DNA of 64,000 bases, taken from Pseudo-nitzschia pungens. Taxonomy: Eukaryota > Bacillariophyta > Bacillariophyceae > Bacillariales > Bacillariaceae. Positions 1 through 9,209 of this stretch are shown one piece after another. The translations under genes were made by a program, and so were the position numbers. The notes below the pieces were generated by a model, which was given only the letters and a program-made list of their open reading frames with translations, made no database searches and had not been told where the DNA came from. The stretch's first letter is position 1. The number at the start of each line of letters is the position of its first letter. The DNA lies in the NCBI GenBank assembly GCA_037355855.1, contig CM074759.1, forward strand, positions 3,782,001 through 3,846,000, in the 5' to 3' direction.

Positions 1-2414
1 GGATTGGTCTGCTCAACCTCAAGCCTCTTCTGCAGGGGACCCTTGAAGGCAGACACACTGTGTGTGACAGCCCCAGGATCCTTGCAGGAGAGCACATGAG
101 AAACCTTCTCATTGTCTGCATCACACAATGGGCACCTGGAGTGATCCTGATACTGGTAGTGAAGTAGTTGGTTGCCAACACCAATGCATCCAGAAGCAAA
201 TTTGACAAACCACCTTTGCATGCCAGGAGGTAGATGCTTGAAAGCAGACTGATGGACACACCAATGGATGGAACTCAAAACAGCTTGTGGAATGGGGATA
301 TCATTGTGGGTCTGCCAGTATTTCAGAAGAGGAGGGCCAGAAATGGCAACATGCAAAGCATTCTGATCGAACCTTGAGCACTTGCAGCCATTGAGGGAAA
401 ATGCCCAGGACTCAAACACAAGCCTGGGGTAGTGAAAGGGAGACGCTCGATGGATAGAGAGAAATGCCTTGGCCATGCCATCAACCTGATGATTGCGAAG
501 GGCCCACCAGTCAAGAAAGAATCCAGATTGATGGCCCTGAACCCACTGAAAGTGCACAGAGATTGGCAGGGCAGAAAGCATATTTCTGATGACATAGACG
601 TAATCAAAAGACTTCTGGGAAATAACCAAAGGCCAAGATCCCTGAGCCTGTTTGAGAGCTGTGTCACCATCAAGGGCAATGGTGATAGAGCCAGAGGTAA
701 TAGCAAAAAGACTCACCAGAGCAGTGCAACAGGTGAGAACCCCAATGATGCCTGCCAGTTCACTCCTGTAGGATGACTGATCCTCAGGGGATCCACTAAC
801 AAAATTACAGCCAGTGAGGAACAATGAAGTAGTCTTGGTGGAGGTATTGGGTGACAGGATGAAAGCAGAAGTGCTCTGAGAAGGTCCGGATCATAAGAAC
901 CATCACAGACAGCACTGGCAGTACCACTCTGAATAGCATCAACAAGGGCCTGACATCCAGCCTGTGGCAGGGAATACTTGTGGAGAAGTACTCTTGGAGA
1001 CGCACAGAGTGCATCAAAGGCATCTGCAGGGGAGGCTGGGAGAGAATCAAATGGATTGTACTCCAGAGGATCCATGTCAGGAGGTTCAGAGACAAAGGCA
1101 GAGGACCCAACCAAGCATATCGGCACAGGCTGGTTTATCAGAAAGGATTTCAGAAGTGAACCTGTATCGGCCCCTGCGTTGGGAGGTGCCCACCATCCAA
1201 CCAGTAGAAGTTTTGGAGAATATTCTATTGGTGGAGGGAGACAAAAACCAAGGCCAAAGAGAAGCTGTCTGGGGAGAGAGCCAAGGCCCAAGGTGAAAAG
1301 AAGGAGCCAGTGCCCTGGCTGCAGGGGGTGGACAGGGGGGAAGAAAACAAGTCTGAAGAGCCCTAGTCCATAGGCGCTGTGCTGCTGGAGGCCAAGGTGG
1401 GGGAGGACATCTCGGCCAGTCAAGATGATCTCTCAAGTGGTTGGAAGATTGCAACTGGAAGGCCATGGGAGAGAGTCTGTTCCCATCTGGCGTACAAATA
1501 TCAGCAAGGGAAATAGCCTTGAGAGACATTCGAATGTGATTCAAGAGGGACAAGTCAGCACCTCTGAAGCCAGCTTTGACAAAGGCTTGCATGAGATAAC
1601 AGTCATTGGAACGGAGCAGAGGAAGGTCTGGGAAGTCTTCAACCAAGCTCACAGGGTGAACAGAAAAGAACTTCCACACATGTTTGTACCAGCAGGGAGT
1701 AACGTATGAAGCAAAGGGATGATAGGGGGTGGTACCAAGATGAAGAGGGAACCCAAGTTCAAGCCGGAGAGACTCAGCAGTGAGCCTGAGAATCCTACCA
1801 GTTTGCGAGGACCTGACAGATTCCTGAAAGAGAGTGGCAATATGGCTGAACTCTTGGAGAAGATATCGATGGATGAAACCAAAGCCTTGATAAAGGGAGG
1901 GACCAAAGAATACATGTCTAGGAAATGTTAGGGACATCCCTGCTTTATTCAACACTGGAACAAGCGCTGGGTTAAGAATCTTTGTCCAGGTTGCCTCATC
2001 AAGTTGGGTGACAGGCATGGGGTATTCAACAGACTTCATGAAAGAATACTTGAAGGTGTAGAGGGAAGCCCTCTTCTCACACTTGGAAGCCTTGAGTTGA
2101 GACCCAAAAGACTGAGACTGGGACTTCATGTGAGCAATCTGGGCTTCCTCATTGCCATCCATGGAGATAAAAACCCCGAGTGTTTTGTCAGCATGGTCAA
2201 CCTCAAAGCGATCCAGGATAGCATGATTGCCATGCTTGTCGGCAACAGAGAAGTCACCAGGCATGTCAGCAATGGAGCGATAGTCCCAGCCGGATCCATT
2301 CCATTTGAAATCAATCAAATAACAGAAAGATTTGGCAGGTTCAATAGCACCTCCAGTTGCAATAATACCACCAGCCCACCTGTCAAGGGCCTCCTGGAAG
2401 TCAAAAGCCAAGGT
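1..2414 (-). pseudogene. LINE ORF2, C-terminal part: RT thumb, RNase H, zinc motif
   Basis: Seen: continues directly from the RT fragment at 9210-12017. It opens with the RT thumb (DKTLGVFISMDGNEE), followed by a long linker, an RNase H domain (VCDGSYDP, YRSELAG, IALDGD, VQGHQ) and a C-x2-C-x8-H-x3-C motif (CPLCDADNEKVSHVLSC) near the left edge. Compared with the copy at 55747-58391 it has lost about 35 bp near 1100 and 1 bp near 885; the two losses together restore the frame, which then stays open to the window edge. Known of the family: RNase H removes the RNA strand during target-primed reverse transcription, and the terminal zinc motif is common in LINE ORF2. Between the two lesions the protein would be out of frame, so this copy is probably not functional. 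Confidence 0.85.
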
Positions 2415-2419
2415 CTCAC
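2415..2419. repeat. Target-site duplication CTCAC, left copy
   Basis: CTCAC directly abuts the gypsy LTR starting at 2420. The same five bases follow the other LTR at 9210-9214. A 5-bp duplication is usual for gypsy integrases, and it shows this insertion occurred inside LINE ORF2. Confidence 0.9.
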
Positions 2420-2740
2420 TGTTGCGGTCTAGAGTAGAAATTTCGGAGTAGTATGAAATTGTGAATGTTTAGATACTTTACGGAATATTGTTACGCGAAT
2501 TGAGAATGGAAACATATAAAATTTGAGGTCGCGAGCATAGCCACATTTTGGCATGCTCTGCCATAAATGTTGATTCATTGTCGGTTCCCACGATTAGGCA
2601 TATATCCTCTTCTGGGACTCGACCATAATAATTAGAACACATATAAAAATGTATTCATGACTGGAAATATAATATTCGATTCCCACATGGGATTCGGTTA
2701 ATTATTCAGTCGTGACCGCTAGCTACGCTAGCCCGTCACA
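2420..2740 (-). repeat. 3' LTR of gypsy A
   Basis: 321 bp, matching 8889-9209 almost base for base. On the sense strand it begins TGTGACGGGCTAGCG and ends TCTAGACCGCAACA. One visible difference is near the 3' end (GCGGTCTAG on the plus strand here, ACGGTCTAG in the partner). Confidence 0.93.
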
Positions 2741-2770
2741 TAGTGCCCCATGATTGAACGAATCCCATAC

Positions 2771-3482
2771 TTAAGCTGCCCAATGGATTGCTGAGCCGTT
2801 GGAGGAGTCGGAATCGGAATGGTCCGTTGGGACCTCTTTGTAAGGGGTTAGCTTCCGAATATTAACTGTTTCGATAACCGTTGGAGTCTTCTGAATTTTA
2901 ACAGTACCATTATCGTGGACTTGGGCAATAGTGAATGGTCCTGTCTTTCGTGGCTGTAGCTTGTCTGGATTGGGCTCTTTTATCCATACCTTTTCATTGG
3001 GTTGGAATGTATGTTCCTTATGTTTCGCATTATCCCTGAGCAGAGCCTTGTTAATACCTTGCTGTCTTAGTTGTTGCAGCGCCAATAGGTTGGAGGTTAG
3101 TGGTAGATCTATCAGCATGTCCCGATTGAATACAAAGGATCCAGGAGATGCCTGTAGGGCAGCATTGACAGCGCATCTGGAGGCATGCATGCAAGTCGCG
3201 AGAGCATTATCCATGAGTTGACTGGCTCTGGTATTTGCTTGTGGAGGATTAACATGCACGAGGACTCGTAGGATATCAGCAACTGTGTGATGGACGCGCT
3301 CGCATATGGCATTAGACTGGGGGTTCTTCACTGTTGTTGGTACCAATTGGATTCCATACTGCTTGAGGGTAGTTTGAAATTCAGCCCCTAGAAATTCACC
3401 ACCATTGTCATGGACACACCTGATAGGTCTTGGGTATCTTGAGAGCCAGCAGTTCTTGAATTGGTCTGATACATGCTGCGAG
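2771..3482 (-). pseudogene. Gypsy integrase C-terminal fragment (second copy)
   Basis: Seen: encodes the end of a gypsy integrase, with CVHDNGGEFLG (second catalytic Asp), NAICERVHH (catalytic Glu region) and the C-terminal FTIAQVHDNGTVKI...VNIRKLTPYK block, ending at a stop just before the 3' LTR. It is cut off abruptly at 3482, where another LTR starts, in the middle of sequence that continues in the intact relatives. It is therefore the 3' remainder of the outer element, separated from its 5' part by an inserted second element. The frame is open throughout and the C-terminus is natural, but the protein is incomplete. Confidence 0.85.
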
Positions 3483-3806
3483 TGTTACACATTAAGGTAG
3501 AAAGTTTCGGAGTGAGATGAATATTGTGAATGTTTAGATACTTTACGGAATATTGTTACGCGAATTAATAATGGAAACATATAAAATTTGAGGTCGCGAG
3601 CATAGCCACATTTTGGCATGCTCTGCCATAAATGTTGTTTCATTGTCGGTTCCCACGATTAGGCATATGTTATCTTCTGGGACTCGACCATAATAATTAG
3701 GACACATATCAAATGTATCCATCATTGAATATACATATATATTTGATTCCCATGTGGGATTCGTTTAATTATTCATTCGTGACTGTAGCTACGCTACCGT
3801 GTCACA
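3483..3806 (-). repeat. Internal divergent gypsy LTR (element B)
   Basis: 324 bp, clearly related to the 321-bp LTRs of gypsy A but with scattered substitutions (sense start TGTGACACGGTAGCG; plus-strand left end TGTTACACATTAAGG). It directly follows a full pol C-terminus on one side and a broken integrase on the other. Best read as the surviving 3' LTR of a second element that inserted into gypsy A; its own 5' LTR is not in the window. Confidence 0.88.
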
Positions 3807-3836
3807 TAGTGCCTCATGATTGAACGGATCCCATAT

Positions 3837-6800
3837 CTAAACCGACCAATGAATTGTTGCGGATTCGGATTGGTTGATGTGCGTTGGTTCCCTGTAGGGA
3901 GTTAGCTTTCGGATGTTAACTGTTTCAACAATTGATGGGGTTTTCTGAATTTTAACAGTACCATTGTCATGTACCTGAGCAATGGTGAATGGTCCTGTTT
4001 TCCTTGGCTGTAGTTTATCTGGATCCGGTTCTTGCACCCATACCTTGTCATTGGGTTTGAAGGTATGTTCCTTATGTTTGGCATTGTCTCTGAGTAGAGC
4101 CTTGTTTATGCCTTGCTGTCAAAGCTGCAGTAAAGCTAGCAGATTGGATGTTAATGGTAGATCAACCAGCATGTCTCGATTGAATATTAGAGAACCTGGG
4201 GAAGCTTGTAAGGCAGCGTTGACAGCACATCTGGAGGCATACATGCAAGTCGCGAGAGCATTATCCATGAGCTGACTAGCTCTGGTGTTAGCTTGAGGGG
4301 GATTGACATGTATGAGAACTCGTAGGATGTCAGCAACTGTGTGATGAACGCGCTCACATATGGCATTTGACTGAGGATTCTTGACTGTTGTTGGGACTGA
4401 ATGAATTCCATACTTCTTGAGGGTAGTTTGAAATTCAGCTCCTAGGAACTCGCCACCATTATCATGGACACACCTGCTAGGTCTTGGGTATCTTGAGAGC
4501 CAGCAGTTCTTGAATTGGTCTGATACATGCTGAGAGGACTTGTCCCTGATTCTGATGATTTCAAGGAGATTCGTGACTGGATCAATACAAGTTAAGGCCT
4601 TGAAGTTGTAGTTCTTGCCTTGGGCTGAGATCTTCCAGGGGCCGATTAGATCCACATGTACTGCATGGAATGGGGACAGTGGTGCTTCTTTTGGTGGCAA
4701 CTTGCCATATTTGGATTGTAGGTTCTTGTATTGGATGCAATTGTCAGGGCAAATATAGGCTTTGCACTTCGCGTCTAGGTTGTCTGCATAGAATCTGCTC
4801 GTTATAGTTTGATATAGCCTCTTGGATCCACAATGACCCAAGAGAAGATGATACCATCGTATGGTATCATCCGTAAGTGATCTGGGAAGGTATATTTTCC
4901 AGCTGTCTGGATTGGCTTGATTGGCGTAACAAAGTATCTTGTTGCCTTCTAATTCTTGATAGAAGAAGGCTTTGGATTGAATGTTGAATTGTATGGTAGG
5001 GTCTTTCAACTGATGAAGGTAGATATTGGAGAAGTTTACTGGGCATTCCAAGTCGTGGGCGTTTGGTAGGTTGACTAGACACTCATTGTTCAGCAGACAA
5101 GCTTGTAATTCTTGATCTGCGTCATTGCATAAGTGCTGGAATAGGTTTGGAAACTCTGCTAAGAACAGTTCTTCATCTTGCTTCGGGACTTCAAGTTTCA
5201 AAAAATCAATAAGAGTGCCCTTACCAAGGGCTTCTTTCTTCCCCACAGTAGGTGGGTCCATCCTGGGGAGCCTGGAGAAGGCATCAGCAAGAACATTCTT
5301 CTTGCCTTCCACATAGGTGAGGTTGACACCGAATTCTTCAAGGAATAATCTCCATCGGAGGACTCGTTGGACTGAGAGGGTGCGAAAGGTAAGATTCTTA
5401 TGGTCAGTGTATACATTGATTACACCACCAAGGAGCATTTTCCGGTACTCTTTACAACAGAGTACAATGGCTAGGAGTTCTTTTTCCATAGTTGTATAAT
5501 TTTTCTGGGCATCAGATAGTTTCTTGGACCAATATGCAATAGGCTTGCCATCTTGTATTATGGCAGCGCCCAGTTGTAGGTCTGAGGCATCAGTGTACAG
5601 TTCAAAGGGCTTGTTGAGGTCTGGATAGGTGTTCAGCGCATCCACTGCTACCATTGCTTTCATCTCTTGAAAGGCTTTATCTTGAGCAGGTCCCCAAGTG
5701 AAGGCTGAAGGAGCTTTCCTTTGTTTGGCTTTGATGGTAGCTGCTTGAGGAGTCTTCTTGGGGGTCCCAGTGATATCAAAGAGAGGAGCTACTAGGACAT
5801 GAGACCTGCGAGGCCACATGTCTCTGTAGTATCCTACTGCTCCCAGGAAGGACTTGACTTGAGTTATAGTTCGGGGCCTATCCATTTGAAGGATGGCTTC
5901 AATCTTCTTTCTCCATGGCTTAACAGCTGTAGGACTCATCCAATAGCCTAGGAAGTCAGTTTCTTGTACAGCCCAATCACATTTGAGTGGGTTGCATTTA
6001 AGTCCATTTTGGTTGAGCCGGTCTAGGATCTTGTCGATAGTCTTCATGTGTAGATCAAAGGAGCCATTGGTCCAGATACCAATATCATCGATATAAACAG
6101 TGCAGTTGGTGTCTTGTAGGATATCTTCCAGTAGTTGCTGAGCAACATCTGGAGAGACTTTGACACCCATTGGTAGTCTTTGGTATTCATAGCAACCATA
6201 AGGAGTGACTATGGTACAGAGCTTCTTGCTTGCGTCATCAAGTTCAAAGCAGTAGTACTGCATGGACAAGTCAATCTTGGTGAAGTGGGTATACTTGCCA
6301 CGCTTGTTCATGATGTCTTGTATCCTAGGGATTGGATAAGGTCGGCGCTCAAGGAGTTCATTCAGTTCTCTAAAGTCTGATACCCATCTAACTCTGTTGT
6401 CTTTCTTTGGTACTACGAAGGTTGGAAAGGCCCATTCAGCTGGTCCAGTGCATCTCTTGAGGACTCCATCATTACAAAGATTCTGGAGCTCCCTTTTGAA
6501 TAGGCCTTCTCGTTTGTATGCAACTGGATAAGGCTTCTTGTATATGGGCTTGGATTGGGGCTTCAGTCTTAGCGAGATCTTCTTGTGGGGGTACTTGCCA
6601 AGCTCTCCATTGAAGACATTTGGATACTTGTTTAGTATTGCTTGGAACTGTTGTTGCTCTGCTATGGACATGTGGGACTGTTGCTGTGCGACTGTCAATG
6701 GATCTGTTTCTTGGTAGGCTCTATCTAGAATCACTTTGGACTTGTATGGATTGGCAAAGGAGAGATCATCAGCGAAGAGTTCAGCATCTTCTAGTTCTTC

Positions 6801-7721
6801 CATGAGCATGTTGTAGTTGTCATGGTATAAGGACGTGTCCTTCATAGGAATGGTTTGGTCCATCCACTGAACTGCTCCTTCTTTGAATAGGAGATTGATC
6901 TTTGCTAGGTGAAAAAAGTCTCGGCCTAGTATCAAATCGTATTTGCAGTTCGGAGAATGGAAGAGCCTTGCCTCTTGTCGGTCGATGGTGTAGTTGCCAA
7001 ACTCCTGTAGCTTGATGTTCTTCATGATAATATACTCTGTGGTATCAAAGCTTCCGTTTGCTGTAGTGGTTAGAACTTGATGCTTGCTTCTTATTGGTAT
7101 TGTTCCAAATGGTAGTGCTCGTTTGTTAATTAAAGTTCCGGAGGATCCACTATCGAGTAGGGCGAGTAGTGGTCTTGATTTTGTTGGAATGCCTTGTATG
7201 TACTGTACTGTGGTTAAAAGAATAGGAGCCACGTTGCTCTTATTCATGGATGCCTGTTCTGCTGGATTTGCAGCAGTTGACAGCAGCTTTAAATAATTTT
7301 GCTCCAGCGCACCTCCTTTGGTGTAGTCTTTGGAGTTTCTGGGATTGCAATAGAGGTTTTTGGCTGTACTGGTAGACCAATTTCTTGCTAGAGACAAGGT
7401 TGGTCCATTTGTTGCTGCTGTCTTATTCAGATCGATGTTAATCGATGATGCGTCTGTACCCTTGGATCGATTCGTTTGATTTTGATTCGGATCCATGTTC
7501 GGATTGCTCGGTGTGGAGAATCGAACTGTTTTTGTTGTTGTTGCTGCAATTGCAGGCTTTGCTGAGCGCTCAACAGGACTCCATCCTGTAGGTTCCTTCC
7601 CCTCTTTATCTGGGAGATCTCCTCCATGCTTCATCCCAGACAGCAGGGCTGTGCTGGCATTCAGTTCCCGGGGAGCTGGAGGCAAGGTGATTGCTGAGCC
7701 TTGGAGATTCAAGGGAGCCAC
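3837..7721 (-). pseudogene. Gypsy pol polyprotein with one internal TGA
   Basis: Seen: protease (ALLDSGSSGT), reverse transcriptase (PIPRIQDI, IDLSMQYY, LPMGVKVSP, VYIDDIG), RNase H (ELYTDASD, YTDHKNL), integrase HHCC region (HCGSKRL...CPDNC) and core (VHVDLIGPW, HDNGGEFLG, NAICERVH), then the C-terminal FTIAQVHDNGTV block. An in-frame TGA at 4119-4121 replaces an arginine codon (CGA in the intact relative), so the last part is cut off. The 5' end overlaps the end of gag by a few bases in a different frame, because about 34 bp found between gag and pol in the intact element are missing here. Likely encoded by element B, at least at its 3' end. Confidence 0.9.
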
Positions 7722-8770
7722 ACAAGGTCCCCATCGATGCTCCTTTCTGTTCTTCCACCATGATTGGCATGGTATTCTTCGATTGCCGCTTCTCGGGCTG
7801 CATTGATGTGTGCTTGGAAGGTCTCGTTGCTTCCTGGTATCATGAGAGCTTGAGTATGAGTGTTGAAGGACTCAGTTTGTTGGTTGTTCCTGGAGCCCTT
7901 GTTGTAGTTCTTGGAGAAACGATTCTTCAGACACTCAGACCAATCATGATTGTGGCCTGGGATTCTGCAAGGGTTGGATTTCTTCTTGTTGTTGTTGCCC
8001 TTGTGGTTCGAATGGGAGTTGCGCTTGTGAGAGTTGCTGTTGTTGTTGTTGTTCGAATTGTTCGAGCGCTTCTGTTGTTTGTTGTTATTCTTGTTGCTCT
8101 TCTTGTTGGCTTGTCTCTCGTGGCAGCTCATGTGGTCCACAATGTGTTGGACTGTGGTATCTTCTTGAATTTCACTGTGGATGATCCCATAGCTCTCAAT
8201 CCATGCAGATGGGAAGGAGTGTAAAAGAATGGTGAGTTTCTCCACTCTGGATAGCGGCGCGCTGCTTCCATCTAGTTTCTGGGTGTATTTCATGAGGTTA
8301 AGGATCCGGTCAGCATGCTCCTTGCATGTAACTGATGGAGTCTTTCGACATTCGGAGCTGCGTAGATAGGTGTGCATGATATCTCTGGCATCCCTGGCGT
8401 TGCAATAGAGTTTGGTGAAGTCAAGGAATGCTTGATCATATCCACCAATCTCTTCTTGGGAGTATTGATATTCTTCTGGGTCCAGTGGATCCTTGATCAT
8501 GTCATTCCACTTGCTCTGTGCATCAGTAGTGAGGCATCGACTGAAGTGAGTGAGATAGATGTCAATTGGGAGTCTTAGGAGCTTGGCGGCATTTCGAAAA
8601 GACTCCTCCACAAAGAGCAGTTCTTCCAGTCCTCCGGTCTCTGTAAACAGGGGGACTTTCATACTGTCGGTCCGGTCCTCGTCGACATTGTATAGGGTGA
8701 AAGGCTTAGGCTTAGTTCGATCAAAAGAGCTCTTGTAGGCAATAGGGGGGTCTCTGTAGATGCCGGCCAT
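7709..8770 (-). CDS. Gypsy Gag protein, 353 aa
   Basis: Seen: ATG at 8770, open to TGA at 7709. The N-terminal two thirds is a helical capsid-like region (LEELLFVEESFRNAAKLL, CLTTDAQSKWNDMI, LLHSFPSAWIESYG), followed by an Asn/Lys/Ser-rich low-complexity stretch and a zinc-knuckle-like motif CRIPGHNHDWSEC (C-x4-H-x-H-x4-C), which departs from the usual CCHC spacing. Known of the family: Gag packages element RNA in cytoplasmic particles. It is about 92% like the gag at 49142-50197 by eye and shares the same architecture with the one at 58786-59913. No frame damage is seen. Confidence 0.9.
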   Translation of the reverse strand: MAGIYRDPPIAYKSSFDRTKPKPFTLYNVDEDRTDSMKVPLFTETGGLEELLFVEESFRNAAKLLRLPIDIYLTHFSRCLTTDAQSKWNDMIKDPLDPEEYQYSQEEIGGYDQAFLDFTKLYCNARDARDIMHTYLRSSECRKTPSVTCKEHADRILNLMKYTQKLDGSSAPLSRVEKLTILLHSFPSAWIESYGIIHSEIQEDTTVQHIVDHMSCHERQANKKSNKNNNKQQKRSNNSNNNNNSNSHKRNSHSNHKGNNNKKKSNPCRIPGHNHDWSECLKNRFSKNYNKGSRNNQQTESFNTHTQALMIPGSNETFQAHINAAREAAIEEYHANHGGRTERSIDGDLVWLP

Positions 8771-8837
8771 GTTGCTTGTTGGAGATACAAGGTGTCTCTT
8801 TTGTTGAGGATAAGGGAGGTTTCATTCGGTTTTGAAT

Positions 8838-8888
8838 TCAGTACTGAGTTCTACTGTTTCTACTGTAAAGCACAAACAGTAATTACTG
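8838..8888 (-). promoter_or_regulatory. Gypsy leader with two conserved palindromes at the primer-site position
   Basis: Directly inside the 5' LTR lies the perfect palindrome CAGTAATTACTG (8877-8888), and about 30 bp further in lies TCAGTACTGA (8838-8847). Both recur at the same places in the elements at 44882-50619 and 55642-61294. A tRNA-type primer site beginning TGG is not present. Function is inferred only: a primer site of unusual type or an RNA dimer-initiation signal. Confidence 0.6.
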
Positions 8889-9209
8889 TGTTACGGTCTA
8901 GAGTAGAAATTTTGGAGTAGTATGAAATTGTGAATGTTTAGATACTTTACGGAATATTGTTATGCGAATTGAGAATGGAAACATATAAAATTTGAGGTCG
9001 CGAGCATAGCCACATTTTGGCATGCTCTGCCATAAATGTTGATTCATTGTCGGTTCCCACGATTAGGCATATATCCTCTTCTGGGACTCGACCATAATAA
9101 TTAGAACACATATAAAAATGTATTCATGACTGGAAATATCATATTCGATTCCCACATGGGATTCGGTTAATTATTCAGTCGTGACCGCTAGCTACGCTAG
9201 CCCGTCACA
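8889..9209 (-). repeat. 5' LTR of gypsy A
   Basis: 321 bp, partner of 2420-2740. It ends at 9209 directly before the right CTCAC duplication (9210-9214), after which LINE ORF2 resumes. It should carry the promoter for the element, reading leftward. Confidence 0.93.

Larger units (their letters stand above)
2420..9209 (-). mobile_element. Ty3/gypsy-like LTR retrotransposon A, rearranged, inserted in LINE ORF2
   Basis: Seen: two 321-bp LTRs (2420-2740 and 8889-9209), near identical, starting TG and ending CA on the sense (minus) strand and flanked by CTCAC. Between them in sense order are gag (8770-7709), pol (7721-3837), a third and more divergent LTR (3806-3483), a second copy of the 3' end of pol (3482-2771), and the 3' LTR. 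The extra LTR and duplicated integrase end show this is a chimera rather than a simple insertion. It belongs to the same family as the intact element at 44882-50619 and the truncated copy at 41801-42843. Confidence 0.92.
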
